This document shows, piece after piece, positions 34,801 through 40,195 of a stretch of DNA of 64,000 nt. Position numbers and translations under genes: made by a program. This DNA is from Platerodrilus igneus (lineage: Eukaryota > Arthropoda > Insecta > Coleoptera > Lycidae). The stretch covers positions 2,542,001 to 2,606,000 of the forward strand of contig JARFIW010001369.1 in the NCBI GenBank assembly GCA_036346225.1, read 5' to 3'. Position 1 is the first letter of the stretch. Each line of letters opens with the position of its first letter. The notes below the pieces were generated by a model. It searched no databases, was not told the DNA's origin, and saw nothing but the letters and a program-made list of their open reading frames with translations.

Positions 34801-35120
34801 CGACTTTTCCTTCAGCATTAACGACGAAGAGAAAACCTTCTAACGCCTCCAGAAGTAAAGGTCCGTAAACTTCGTTAGATAAGATGGTAGGTCTCGACGA
34901 AGAAACTTCTCCTTGTTGTACAGGATCAGAAGATTGTGAAACACTCTCGCGCTGCTTAATACTACGGATCTGATTGACAGTTTCCTGAAGGATGGCGCAT
35001 TTATCTGGCTTTACCGACAGCGAGCTCATGTCCGCGAAGTTGGCGGAGATTAGCTCTGCCAGTTCCTCTATATAGATGTTTTCTTGCTCGCGGCGACGTT
35101 TTTCATTGTTGCACTTGTTT
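4117..35120 (-). CDS. tai: taiman (p160/SRC-type nuclear receptor coactivator), partial gene of at least 6 exons
   Basis: Taiman is the insect member of the p160/SRC (NCOA) coactivators. It binds nuclear receptors through LxxLL helices; in insects it partners the ecdysone receptor and Met/Gce (established knowledge). Here the exons, in minus-strand order, are 34092-35120, 33283-34045, 7303-8214, 6573-7256, 4699-4930 and 4117/4179-4358. Every joint has GT donor and AG acceptor and a matching codon phase (2, 0, 0, 0, 1), giving about 1,270 continuous codons with no stop. Domain order is bHLH, PAS-A, PAS-B, a Ser/Pro-rich LxxLL region, an acidic activation region, and Gln-rich C-terminal exons, as in the family. 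The bHLH exon begins in phase 2, so upstream N-terminal exons are missing. The intron at 8215-33282 is about 25 kb and full of transposons. The exons look intact, so the gene is probably functional. Confidence 0.9.
4699..4930 (-). CDS. tai: taiman C-terminal exon
   Basis: The acceptor TTTTAATTGCAG|GGC joins phase 0 from the Gln-rich exon, and the donor CTGCCAG|GTATGT leaves one base (phase 1). The translation begins GNYVSAPNGRNYPIQRTTQQQQR and ends YLRLQRTNSAPTATTQLP. It is Ser/Thr/Gln/Pro-rich without stops. If the donor is not used the frame stops two codons later, so splicing is required to continue. The composition matches the preceding exon, and no competing open frame on the plus strand looks coding. 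Confidence 0.8.
4931..6572. other. taiman intron, no gene seen
   Basis: This is the spacer between the Gln-rich exon and the next C-terminal exon. Short open frames here have no recognisable product. An imperfect inverted repeat near 6312-6380 (TTTTTGGCC against GGCCAAAAA) is the only structure noticed. Confidence 0.5.
6573..7256 (-). CDS. tai: taiman exon: glutamine-rich region
   Basis: The acceptor TATTTTAAG|ATGACG begins in phase 0 and the donor CTTACG|GTAAGA ends in phase 0, giving 228 codons. The translation contains four glutamine runs, including QQQQILLQQQQQ and LLQQQQQQQLL, and then a Gln/Asn/Ser/Pro-rich low-complexity segment with repeated SPHPPF or SPHSQ-like motifs. Glutamine-rich C-terminal halves are characteristic of taiman and vertebrate SRC proteins. 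Codons mix CAA and CAG, so the runs are conserved protein tracts more than a fresh CAG expansion. Only 46 bp of intron separates this exon from the activation-domain exon, a short intron in strong contrast to the 25-kb one. The ATG at the exon start is probably internal methionine, though it could serve as a start in a short isoform. Confidence 0.85.
7303..8214 (-). CDS. tai: taiman exon: LxxLL motifs and acidic activation domain
   Basis: The acceptor TTTTTCAG|TTACTC opens in phase 0 and the donor GCAGTG|GTAAGT closes in phase 0, giving 304 codons. Residues 1-30 are acidic and end in an LxxLL motif (ELLSQLLKDDE). Further on are a second (MLASLLAK, about residue 100) and a third (DLLALLES, about residue 255). 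Between them is a helical acidic segment, LLSDILDEVIDIAPDVV, resembling the CBP/p300-binding activation domain of p160 coactivators (inference from position and composition). A Gly/Pro segment with GPGRPPTNYLNQILAPG is also typical of the insect protein. The exon is the first after the 25-kb intron. The open frame continues into the intron at the 3' side (VVSLYIV...), but the donor is strong, so I end the exon there. Confidence 0.88.
8215..9550. other. start of the 25-kb taiman intron, noncoding
   Basis: No gene is seen. Two diverged direct copies of about 130 bp occur at roughly 9005-9130 and 9265-9400. Both run from a TTTTAATAATA block through CTAACAGTA/GTAACAGTA and TTTATGAGGTTGTG. The rest is AT-rich and unassigned. 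Confidence 0.45.
9555..10248 (+). pseudogene. pogo/Tigger-like (CENP-B type DDE) transposase relic
   Basis: The reading starts MPRKYVRKP, typical of the N-terminal HTH of pogo-like transposases in insects, and continues through SISILNAAER. A possible 58-bp intron (GT at about 9714, TTTTCAG before 9771) leads to a frame with GGQTALNMEEEQSIII, the family's linker motif. From 9951 a 55-codon open stretch reads FPGKSWVTSFLVRQKNILVN and then ARNTSISRAAIDSETINSYF, ending just before a stop and NYDEA, the position of the first catalytic Asp. Further on are NAVGDIAP and YISLKN. Frames are broken several times. The relic is cut at 10248 by a solo LTR, and I found no continuation with the second catalytic Asp to its right. 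Confidence 0.7.
10249..11081. mobile_element. solo LTR, 833 bp, with 4-bp target duplication
   Basis: The termini are inverted, TGTTACG at 10249 and CGTAACA ending at 11081, and the element is flanked by AAAT at 10245-10248 and 11082-11085. That is the structure expected of a Ty3/gypsy-type LTR after LTR-LTR recombination. It lies inside the pogo-like transposase relic. It contains a three-copy imperfect tandem repeat of about 45 bp (10618-10722, around GAAATAATCCTGAAGG) and a TA dinucleotide array at 10761-10806. It is GC-richer than its surroundings at 10350-10740. Open frames inside are not recognisable proteins. No internal region or second LTR is present. Confidence 0.75.
10761..10806. 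repeat. (TA)n microsatellite inside the solo LTR
   Basis: About 23 TA units, read directly. It is one of five TA arrays in the window. Confidence 0.95.
11370..11838 (-). pseudogene. N-terminal relic of a mariner-type transposase (DUF4817-like HTH)
   Basis: The minus-strand frame from 11838 includes PQRRQPNHKLFRNLYNRLGE followed by NGSFHSK. This matches the helix-turn-helix segment found in DUF4817-type Tc1/mariner transposases, where an RRxPSxxTF...L..TGSF pattern is usual. The same pattern is seen in the mariner at 18972. The frame ends at 11557, and a second weak frame to 11371 has no recognised motif. No catalytic domain or inverted repeats were found, so only a fragment survives. Confidence 0.45.
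12258..12521 (+). repeat. 5' LTR of the gypsy element
   Basis: It begins TGTAGGCGATTATTATTGA and ends TTGCTACA, 264 bp, and aligns end to end with 17095-17358. An AATAAA-type signal (GTAAAATAAACGG) lies about 65 bp before its end. Confidence 0.88.
13070..13545 (+). pseudogene. gypsy gag remnant with CCHC zinc knuckles
   Basis: A frame from about 13069 reads MVKHANPNENLSIYFHSKVA and continues after a shift at 13146 with a Lys-rich capsid/nucleocapsid segment to 13385. It then shifts again. A perfect knuckle, CYNCSITDHTASNC (C-x2-C-x4-H-x4-C), lies at about 13412-13453. A second, CYHCGSREHMKKDF at about 13479-13520, has its last Cys replaced by Phe. At least two frameshifts make the gene non-functional. 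Confidence 0.8.
13546..15249 (+). pseudogene. gypsy protease, reverse transcriptase and RNase H remnant
   Basis: Protease: a frame to 13805 contains ILDSDSPISLI where the family has a D-T/S-G-S/A active site, so Gly is replaced by Asp; LLGRDF lies further down. Reverse transcriptase: a frame at 13899-14312 ends SPIILLKK. It continues after a stop with YRLCIDFCSLHRITLRDNYP and FFTTLDLKSAFYHV, followed by MPFGLKN. These are RT motifs 1-4, but the YxDD motif is destroyed. RNase H-like text such as DASSAGYSGI is split over several frames up to 15250. More than ten stops or shifts are visible. Confidence 0.82.
15250..16901 (+). pseudogene. gypsy RNase H end and integrase, split by an ATATT microsatellite
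   Basis: The frame 15250-16338 is open for 362 codons. It holds the end of RNase H (FNYTLEHHNEECMRHVHALS), then the H2C2 zinc-binding start (CHEELVHVGVKQSYWFPGMK), then an Ile/Leu/Tyr repeat encoded by the pentanucleotide array. After it comes the integrase core with FVVIDRFAKFIKL (first Asp) and VTDSGSAFTS (second Asp). The second zinc Cys pair and the start of the core are missing, probably replaced by the array. After 16338 come GTPRANGQ, near the catalytic Glu site (Glu replaced by Ile-Lys), and a C-terminal frame at 16632-16901 with KFKRPYVVKKILPNDRYLI and PSHMRL. It cannot encode an active integrase. Confidence 0.85.
15669..16024. repeat. (ATATT)n pentanucleotide microsatellite, ~71 units
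   Basis: A nearly pure array of about 355 bp. One phase slip is visible near 15976 (TATATATT). Five-base units give a 15-base reading cycle, which here encodes Ile-Ile-Leu-Tyr-Tyr without a stop in two frames, so the surrounding integrase frame stays open by accident. Confidence 0.97.
17095..17358 (+). repeat. 3' LTR of the gypsy element
   Basis: 264 bp, begins TGTAGGCGATTATTATTGA and ends ATGCTACA. It is preceded by a purine-biased AGACAGGGATGAAC that may be the polypurine tract. Confidence 0.88.
18402..18797. repeat. left terminal inverted repeat of the mariner
   Basis: Reverse complement of 20340-20747, differing mainly by short indels in poly-A/T runs and scattered substitutions. Confidence 0.9.
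18972..20030 (+). pseudogene. mariner-type transposase (DUF4817 HTH + DD41D), one in-frame stop
   Basis: From ATG 18972 the frame runs 352 codons to TAA 20030 with a single internal stop (TAA, 19266-19268). No frameshift is seen. N-terminal HTH: MNYSNEEKLDMLTGYIECNK, then NRHQPSVLTFRNLY. Catalytic core: VLWSDETRYTN (first Asp), KWFQHDGAPPHNT (second Asp) and WPPRSPKFSILDFF (third Asp). By my count 41 residues separate the second and third Asp, giving DD41D, a spacing known in a minority of mariner-like elements. The usual SPDL is SPKF here, but the following LDFF aspartate is kept. The stop falls in the linker before FHPYKISIAQ, so the lesion may be recent. The start codon gives the family-typical MNxxxEEK beginning. 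Confidence 0.88.
20340..20747. repeat. right terminal inverted repeat of the mariner
   Basis: Partner of 18402-18797. It ends CTCACTCTG followed by the duplicated TA. Confidence 0.9.
22285..23065 (+). mobile_element. RTE-derived repeat: ~200-bp head plus RTE 3' end
   Basis: It starts with a head containing AGGTGTTGGTTTTGCAATAT, which recurs near 49095 and 61376. Then comes a decayed copy of the RTE C-terminus (GCTGCTATGTTCGAAGAC, AACATAGAAACAAGGAAAA) and the RTE tail ending GAAGACCTAATGATGATG at about 23065. The ATG-rich microsatellite end is typical of RTE elements. A 63-bp LINE tail is inserted at 22731. It is not coding. Confidence 0.65.
22731..22793 (-). mobile_element. 63-bp extremely 5'-truncated LINE tail with 6-bp target duplication
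   Basis: The uninterrupted RTE text elsewhere reads TTCTAGAAATGGTAGGGG. Here AGAAAT occurs at 22725-22730 and again at 22794-22799, with 63 bp between. On the minus strand the insert ends AATAAAGACATTAATAAATA plus further AAAT-type units, the look of a non-LTR 3' end with a simple-repeat tail. Confidence 0.7.
23066..25827. other. 2.8 kb of noncoding intron
   Basis: No transposon or gene motif was recognised. The only candidate functional signal is a minus-strand ATG directly followed by a perfect splice donor at 24698-24706 (see findings). Confidence 0.4.
25839..26141 (+). mobile_element. tRNA-derived SINE with 11-bp target duplication
   Basis: AGTATCATAGG occurs at 25828-25838 and at 26142-26152, exactly bracketing about 303 bp. 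The head resembles a tRNA, with an A-box-like TGGATCAATGTAGTAAGC at about 25850 and a B box GGTTCAAATCC at about 25892. The acceptor-like arms GCCGTG/CACGGC pair. The body includes CGTTAAAGATCCC and GGCAAGGGTTCGGCAAAATT, and is shared with a second copy at 26250-26440. The head is about 55% GC, in sharp contrast to its AT-rich flanks. Open frames crossing it are incidental. Confidence 0.88.
26250..26440 (-). mobile_element. second SINE copy, inverted and lacking the tRNA head
   Basis: The reverse complement matches the SINE body: GGCCAATGTT end, GGTTCGG, CACGCACGTTAAAGATCC, GAGAGGTAAAATG and GCATTTTTCACAAAAAT. The tRNA-like head is missing. At 26440 it abuts LINE sequence directly, without a duplication I can see. 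Confidence 0.78.
26441..29465 (-). pseudogene. LINE ORF2: endonuclease, reverse transcriptase and RNase H, frameshifted and truncated
   Basis: ATG 29465 opens MDREEKERFKRSKKIKFTQL, followed by NLGKGNVA and IDIGLIQEPHL, the AP-endonuclease start. The frame stops at 29025, but endonuclease text continues (NFNAKSPLWGSP, then ETLSDHKLIRW from 28834). Reverse transcriptase appears as MNPKKAPRHDGI, then FGFMEGKSTIDALEFVV, VALDISGAFDAAWWPLI and CPQGSCSGPTF. After a frameshift comes FADDMLLS at about 27385, the catalytic motif. The thumb includes FNTAKSEALYFGKK and YLGVKIGDKLNW. RNase H shows IYTDGSRMDDGQAGAAF near 26660 and ISDSKSALTAL near 26470. There are at least five stops or shifts. Confidence 0.85.
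29455..30537 (-). CDS. LINE ORF1, gag-like nucleic acid-binding protein
   Basis: The open frame is continuous. I choose ATG 30537 (MAPVSAVVV), since an upstream extension to 30576 lacks ATG. That gives about 360 residues. The middle is basic and Val-rich. The C-terminus has CYRCYEHGHRSMEC and CGKCAEVGHEFKNC, both C-x2-C-x4-H-x4-C, and a third modified knuckle starting CCVVCARAN, as in R1-type gag proteins. The product would bind LINE RNA. It is the only intact LINE frame in the window. Its last codons overlap the ORF2 start by 11 bp in the shared string ATGGACCGTGA. Confidence 0.85.
   Translation of the reverse strand: MAPVSAVVVSVESEPPVVVAAPELPSTSRSQRKMSTSSNGSVDAGDLDELELLKFRVRKAHAVVYGKAPTTSATVVVVDRKMVRHAVDVIRDVTNQLIGMVRALRLCIGTSYVAPVATVKPTFAVRVDAKPGQESGVMTTMKKKVDPARDVFVVVGARRTRRGGVVVECAGRDDAKKLQSKVGKNCEELVAKTIEKKFFRGVEAGMKAEELVRLIVKLEDHLREKFRFGGKGPRASFANVFFEVTLTLRRRILADAINLRWRRVWARDHFSMTQCYRCYEHGHRSMECREKVQCCGKCAEVGHEFKNCRKAVPCCVVCARANDRTGGGAKVDTRHDAKSSKCPTMLGLKNAITRNMDYGP
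30701..31955. other. noncoding, possibly LINE 5' UTR then intron
   Basis: No protein motif was seen. GC falls gradually from the LINE to AT-rich intron by about 30800. A short GC-richer piece at 31120-31185 may mark the LINE 5' end, but no duplication confirms it. Confidence 0.35.
31956..33130 (+). mobile_element. degenerate mariner-type transposon, TA-flanked on the left
   Basis: The left end GGGGGGAACAAAAAAATG and the right end (reverse complement GGGTGATACAAAAAGATG) share CAAAAA and TGTTAACATT as inverted termini. TA precedes the left end at 31954-31955; the right flank is AG. The length is about 1.18 kb with short inverted repeats, unlike the 400-bp repeats of the mariner at 18402. It lies 150 bp from a taiman splice donor. 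Confidence 0.68.
32017..33061 (+). pseudogene. mariner-type transposase relic
   Basis: The frame starts MASQYSIKERRKIATWIEMF. It contains KSTRRLSLETTILQKLLVRI and then LGMKPYHLQIVQQL, the linker seen in DUF4817-type transposases. The core follows with FSDEVTFHINGRVK (first Asp), a frame change, then YFQQDAAPAL (second Asp) and WIGRGGPLP with ARSPELT, where the third Asp region is shifted. Several stops and frameshifts are present. The spacing is close to the DD41D type but cannot be counted securely. Confidence 0.75.
33283..34045 (-). CDS. tai: taiman exon: Ser/Pro-rich region with two LxxLL receptor-binding motifs
   Basis: The acceptor TTTTTAG|GGAG accepts phase 2 from the PAS exon, so the junction reads SIIG-ENDTAIELVGNN. 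The donor is CTTAAA|GTAAGT, leaving phase 0. The translation is rich in Ser, Thr, Pro and Asn, with a Pro-rich stretch (STPTPRPPSAPAYSPV). Near the end are two LxxLL helices, RLRNLLTK and RILKGLLNQ, about 30 residues apart and followed by an acidic run (QDEDDNKSDS). This matches the nuclear-receptor interaction region that follows PAS-B in SRC proteins. No stop or frameshift is present. The exon lies just right of a mariner relic whose end is at 33130, only 150 bp past the donor. Confidence 0.88.
34092..35120 (-). CDS. tai: taiman exon: bHLH, PAS-A and PAS-B
   Basis: The exon follows a pyrimidine-rich acceptor ending TTCTAG and ends ATAGG|GTAAGT. It enters in phase 2 and leaves in phase 2. 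The first residues after the acceptor, NKCNNEKRRREQENIYIEEL, form the basic region and helix 1 typical of p160 coactivators. Helix 2 follows (SVKPDKCAILQETVNQI). A PAS-A fold starts around VNAEGKVEHVTENVATYI and includes FIHHGDHTRF. A charged linker carries CLLCVASRISHRE. A second PAS fold runs from TTKLDTSGKIIGVD to QTKSKLFKANP, and the exon ends at MATHSII, also family-typical. This is the strongest coding evidence in the window. Upstream, 35121-35160 reads open by chance (MLTNTFCSR) and I treat it as intron. Confidence 0.94.
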
Positions 35121-35843
35121 CTAGAACAAAAAGTATTCGTGAGCATCTTCAATATTTAATTAACATGCAAGTTATTAAAAGTAAATTCACCTACTGAAGG
35201 ATATTATAGGAACAAAAACGCCACTTAAGCATTTCAACACTAGTTGAGTAAAACGTGTGATGACATAGTGGGGCGATAACGATAATTACACTTACATATT
35301 CATATCGTATTTCCTTTCTAAGTAACATAATTTGTGGTAGAGATGCTTTATAATCTTAACAAGAAACACAAAAAATGTTAAATTCTTGGATAAAATCTGC
35401 AAAAGCTGAAATGGGTACACTTCTAAAGGAAAAAATCAATGACATCTGATTGTGACGTACATAAAGTAGGTTAACATTCATCAATATTTATTTTTGCTAA
35501 CAGTGTATTATAGAAATAGAAGACGATATACTTCGGTCTCTATGTGGTACACATTACACATCATATTCAGAGTAGTACTACTTACAGTATTTTTTAGTAA
35601 ACAAAGAATATGCTTTCCAACCCTCTGATTTTTGGGCCCCCATAGAACGCTCAAAAATTAGGGCTTTGAAACGTAGAAACTCCATATGCACCAGTTTAAA
35701 AAAAAGAATGCAAGTAAACGTGGGCAATTAACGTACTTTCAACAACGAAATCGAAGTCTTCCGTTAAAAATTCTGGGCAACAAGATAAACTTCCACTAAG
35801 GCTTCAAAAAACTTATGCTACAAATTAATATTCTATATAATTG
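35121..35843. other. intron 5' of the taiman bHLH exon, nothing recognised
   Basis: AT-rich noncoding sequence with the pyrimidine tract of the bHLH-exon acceptor at its left edge. No gene, repeat or element was recognised. Confidence 0.5.
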
Positions 35844-35884
35844 TACAAAGGCGTAGAAGGGCCACAAAAAATCGCTCACTTATT

Positions 35885-36690
35885 TTAGTTAAATTTCGAC
35901 TTCGATGTCGAAATTTAGTTTAAAGTTCGACTTCGATGTCGAAATTTAGATAAATTTCGACTTCGATCTCGAAATTTACATAAATTTCGACTTCGATCTC
36001 AAAATTTGGCTAAATTTCGACTTCGGTCTCGAAATTTAGTTAAATTTCGACTTCGATCTCGAAATTTAGTTAAATTTCGACTTCGATCTCGAAATTTAGT
36101 TAAATTTCGACTTCGATCTCGAAATTTAGTTAAATTTCGACTTCGATGTCAAAATTTAGATAAATTTCGATTTCAGTCTCGAAATTTAGTTAAATTTCTA
36201 CTTTGATCACGAAATTTAGTTAAGTTTGGACTTCGATCTCGAAATTTAGTTAAATTTCTACTTCGATCTCGAAATTTAGTAAAATTTCGACTTCGGTGTC
36301 GAAATTTAGTTAAATTTCGACTTCGATCTCGAAATTTAGTTATATTTCGACTTCGATGTCAAAATTTAGATAAACTTCAACTTCGATGTCAAAATTTAGA
36401 TAAATTTCGACTTCAGTCTCGAAATTTAGTTAAATTTCGACTTTGATCTCGAAATTTAGTTAAGTTTGGACTTCGATCTCGAAATTTAATTAAATTTCGA
36501 CTTCGATCTCGAAATTTAGTTAAATTTCGACTTCGATCTCGAAATTTAGTTAAATTTCAAGTTTGATCTCGACATTTAGATAAATTTCGACCTCGGCCTC
36601 GAAATTTATTAAATTTCGACTTCGATGTCAAAATTTACTTAAATTTCGACTTCTATCTCAAAATTATGCTGGATTTTGAACTTACAGTCA
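35885..36690. repeat. 30-bp minisatellite, ~26 copies
   Basis: The unit is TAAATTTCGACTTCGATCTC followed by GAAATTTAGT. Each unit is itself an imperfect palindrome (AAATTTCGA against TCGAAATTT). Copies vary by single substitutions, with higher-order similarity: two blocks share the GATGTCAAAATTTAGATAAA variant (near 36150 and 36360). Confidence 0.95.
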
Positions 36691-36704
36691 AAAGTTTATT
36701 CTTG

Positions 36705-36862
36705 TTGGTATTTCGAGATTGAAGTCGACATTTAATAAATTTCGAGATCGAAGTCGAAATTTAACTAAATTTCGAAATTAAAGTCGAAATTTAACTAAAT
36801 TCCGAGATCGAAGTCGAAATGTAACTAAATTTCGACACCGAACTCGAAATTTAACTAAAATA
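36705..36862. repeat. inverted block of the same minisatellite, ~5 copies
   Basis: The units read AAATTTCGAGATCGAAGTCG, the reverse complement of the main array, so the element can fold into a long hairpin. Confidence 0.92.
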
Positions 36863-36907
36863 AATAGAGCGATTTTTTTGTGGCCCTTCTACGCCTTCGT
36901 ATAATTG

Positions 36908-37705
36908 AGTTAATTTCCTACTTCAGCTATTAAAGTTTCGAAAAGAGTCCGTTTTCTAGCTGGAAGACTATATTAACGTTAGCTTTATTTGACATTTTTA
37001 TACAGGGTGGTACGATACTTCCAGATGGCGATAGATTTGTTTAAGCTCTTCCAGGTGTAGATTTTTATTGCAAAATTGTCCACCAAAAAGCGTACACAAT
37101 TAGTATAGCTTAATTTGAAAACGACCTCACCATTGTGAATATAGATCACAAGTTAGTTTAAGGTGAGCTTGTTCCACGCTCGACATGAATGTGCATCTAA
37201 ATGAAAATTTTCCTAGGAGGCGCTTTGTAAGTGGTCTTACTCACTTAAGGAAATTGAGGTTAGTCGTATCAGAAAAGAGAATTGCACACATGCTAAAGGA
37301 TATTGAAGAACGGCACTAAAAATGGTTAGTAATGGTTTGTTTGTTAAGCCCTTTGAACGTCGATCCAGTTACATTAAGATACTGATGGTAGCACAGCGTT
37401 TAAATAAGATACCGAAAAAACAAAAATGACCTTTGGACAGTTGACTGATGAAAACAGTAAGTGTATCCCACCATCACGATTAAACATGATAGCGCTTACA
37501 CTCGCGAAAATGTGAACAAACAAAATAGCAATAGCACGTTTTGCAATACATCTAATCCAAAATGTGCTCGATCGTCTGGGGTCTGGGTAGAATAGTCCTA
37601 GGATTTCTCAACTTGCAGAAAAGATCTAATTGGAACGAATACCCTTTCCGCATAACCAATCTCCTATCTCTAATTTCGGTAAAAAAAGCCACAGAAAATC
37701 AGTAG
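36908..37705. other. noncoding, unassigned
   Basis: The only notable string is TATACAGGGTGGTACGAT at about 37000, which looks like a mariner end but has no partner. A GGGTAGAATAGTCCTAGGA motif at about 37589 recurs near 48887. Confidence 0.4.
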
Positions 37706-38184
37706 TGACAAGTAATTTTACCCGGTTTAGAAAAGTAATACAAAGTATAGTGAACGAAAATTAAATTGTTGATTATTTTACAAAAAGAAAAACCAATGAC
37801 CGGTTTCGCTGTAGTTGCAGCTCGTCAGATAAACGCATTTCCCTTTATTTCCACCTTAGGTGTCTTTAGACTAGTTATGAAATTTTGTCTGGTAGTGCCA
37901 TCTTTACTATCATATCGTAGACTGGAAGAAGTCACCGATAGTTAGTCGTTTACACTCAAGTATAGAAGGCAGATGGAAATTTTTTGTATTTATTAATACA
38001 CCATAATTCATGTATAATTCAAGAACTTTGTTGGTTGTTATGCAAAGAGAAATGTGTCAAGCTGACGAGCTGCAATTACAGCGAAACCAGTCATTAGTTT
38101 TTCTCTTAGTAAAATAACCAACAATTTAAATCTCGTTCACTATGCTTTGATTTACTTTTCTAAACCAGACAAAATTACTTGTCA
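37706..38184. mobile_element. foldback (MITE-like) element, ~145-bp arms
   Basis: The left arm 37706-37852 is the imperfect reverse complement of 38046-38184. Shared blocks are TGACAAGTAATTTT, GGTTTAGAAAAGTAA, ATAGTGAACGA, CTGGTTTCGCTGTA (left arm: CCGGTTTCGCTGTA) and GCAGCTCGTCAG. The loop of about 190 bp has no recognisable gene. No clear target duplication was found. Confidence 0.75.
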
Positions 38185-38998
38185 TTATTAAAGTAGAAAC
38201 GTATTAGTTTCTGAAGAACAGCTTCCCGATTAAGATTAGGTGTAGCACTTTCTTAGAAAGTTCGCTCGTATTATAATGGGTAATCGGTCATTTGTTTTAT
38301 TTCCAGAAAATCAGCACCTTATTTCCTTTCTCCCTTAGGACATGTGGTCTAATAATCTTTGAGGTAACTCTTAATACTAACGTGTCTCAAATGGATATAG
38401 GCATTGTCTCAGAACTATATCCAACTCCCGCGGGTCTTGCGCCAATTGGAATTCTGGAGAGGGGCGAAAAACACTAAAGATAAAAAAATGAAACAGCTCG
38501 AAGAAGGAATCACCATTTCTACAAATAGGAGCGTATCACGTTAGGAGATTCTTGAGGGTAGAGAAGTTAGAAAATAAAGTGACCACAAATTATACTTGAT
38601 ATGACGTAGTACCCCTCTGAAGTTAACACCCAATTTTCAGAAGCCTTTTTTCCTGCAGCTCTTTTTAAATAAACATAAAAATAGACTTTCACAATTAGAG
38701 TTACAGCTTCCGTCTTGACACAGCAATAGTTGAAACCTACCTTTATGCATCTGTAAAAAAAATTTAGTTACTACCCGTAGGAACTTTAAAAACGACCCAT
38801 GAAGAATAAAAATATAAAAACTCAGAAATGGCAACGGGTAATTGAGTTACACCTTCCGCCTTGGCACAGCTAGTGCTGAGACGACCGCCCTTAATGCATC
38901 GCATCATTAAGTCTTCAGTCATGCAACTAGTTAGACACGTACCTCCACTGTTTCTTATTCTGAGCAGATCTACACATTTTCCTGAAATTCCCACAGCC
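38185..38998. repeat. noncoding, with a diverged duplicated ~60-bp block
   Basis: Segments at about 38695-38760 and 38842-38905 share GAGTTAC-CTTCCG-CTTG-CACAGC and TTATGCATC or TTAATGCATC. The rest is unassigned. Confidence 0.5.
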
Positions 38999-38999
38999 T

Positions 39000-39310
39000 T
39001 TATCTTTCACTAAGTGCGTGCAATAGTCTTATCTAGGTCTACCTCTACCTTTCCTTTTTCCTATTTCTGCTTGTAATATATCCTGCACTAATCCCCAAAT
39101 ACCTTAGAACGCGTCTTATCTTTCTAAATCTCCTCATTTCTTTCCCCCTACTATTCCCCTACTATTTCTAGAACCTTTTTGTTATTAACTTTGTCTGTCC
39201 AAGCTATCATCATACATCTCAAGCACCACATTTCAAACGGCTTCTATCTTTTTACTGTCTGCATCTCCTACTGTTCCTATTTCATAGCCGTACATTAAAT
39301 TAAAGATGCA
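39000..39310 (-). pseudogene. RTE 3'-end fragment, minus strand
   Basis: The reverse complement reads as the decayed RTE C-terminus and tail: a TACGGCTATGAAAT block (LYGCETW region), a TGATGATAGCTTGGACAG block (ISWTD region), GTAGGGGGAAAGAAATG, and AGGTAGAGGTAGACCTAGAT. It matches the copies at 21850-22140 and 49390-49680. Confidence 0.75.
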
Positions 39311-40063
39311 CTTTGGAAATTGATGTTCATAAATGGAGAATTAAGCGAACATGCATGATTTTGTAAACTGGGATTTGAACGTCCATGTAAGAATAGAAGC
39401 AGAAGATATTTAATACTGTTAATTACGAATTGGATAAGCACTTTTTGGATTTTGCAAGTATAAGAATTTATTGTATGTAACTGATATTTCAGTGTATTTG
39501 TGATTTAATTTAAGGTTGAACAGGTCTTAATTATATAATATTTTTTTGTAAGGGTATTTACCAGGAAAGTTTGTGGGCAGAGTTCAAAACATTCACTTTT
39601 TAAATAGCCTTTCTGTCAAGGATTTTTTTGGCCACACCAAACCTTACAAGCGTGGGAATATAAAGTACGGTAAACTATCCACAAGCGAAGAAATTTGAGT
39701 TCTGTAAATTGTAAGGCACATTAGTGAGGATCATTTTGATAATTAGGTAAATAAGTACTTGTTAAGAATAAGTTTATGTTTGAAAAAAACTATGCTGTAA
39801 AGGTTCTATATTCCTTTGTATGAGAGAAAATATTTTAGACTGTATAGATGCTTTTTGCTATTGCTGTGTTTGATTTCATATTGTAAATTCCAATATTTCC
39901 GTTGAGTTAGCCAAACAAAGATAGCTAGAAACAAAGGTAAGTCAGAAATTTCAAATTTTACAATTTGCTGCACCTGTATCGCAGCACTATTTTCGCGACG
40001 CACAACACTAGCCGTTGTCATAGCACTAATTAAGCGGCTCTCCAGCGCGAGGCGTTATCACAT

Positions 40064-40097
<34 letters not shown>

Positions 40098-40195
40098 CTG
40101 TGAAACCACCAAAATCCGGGTACTCCTCTTTCTAATCGAGCCTCACGAATTGGGCGTCAAGAATGCGGTGAAACCTACAAAAAGCTATTCATTAC
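39311..40195. other. noncoding, with one (TA)n array at 40066-40095
   Basis: No gene recognised. The TA array is flanked by TTATCACATCA and TTGCTGTG, as is the array at 44053-44085. Confidence 0.45.

Larger units (their letters stand above)
35844..36899. mobile_element. 1.06-kb foldback element packed with a 30-bp minisatellite, 8-bp target duplication
   Basis: TATAATTG occurs at 35836-35843 and 36900-36907, directly flanking the element. The ends are inverted: TACAAAGGCGTAGAAGGGCC on the left and the reverse complement of GGCCCTTCTACGCCTTCG on the right, extending through CACAAAAAATCGCTC. The interior is almost wholly a minisatellite that reverses orientation near 36700. An 8-bp duplication suggests a hAT-like mobilising transposase (inference). 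No coding capacity; an open frame at 36006-36206 merely translates the repeat (KFRLRSRNLV). Confidence 0.85.

Noticed and set aside
36006..36206. Open frame encoding repeated KFRLRSRNLV
   Set aside because: Translation of the 30-bp minisatellite; 30 is divisible by three, so the frame stays open by chance.
35880..36700. CRISPR array (regular 30-bp repeats)
   Set aside because: There are no unique spacers; repeats are contiguous, palindromic and in a eukaryotic transposon.
37000..37560. Mariner starting at TACAGGGTGGTACGAT
   Set aside because: No right-hand inverted repeat was found and the downstream frame shows no reliable transposase motif.
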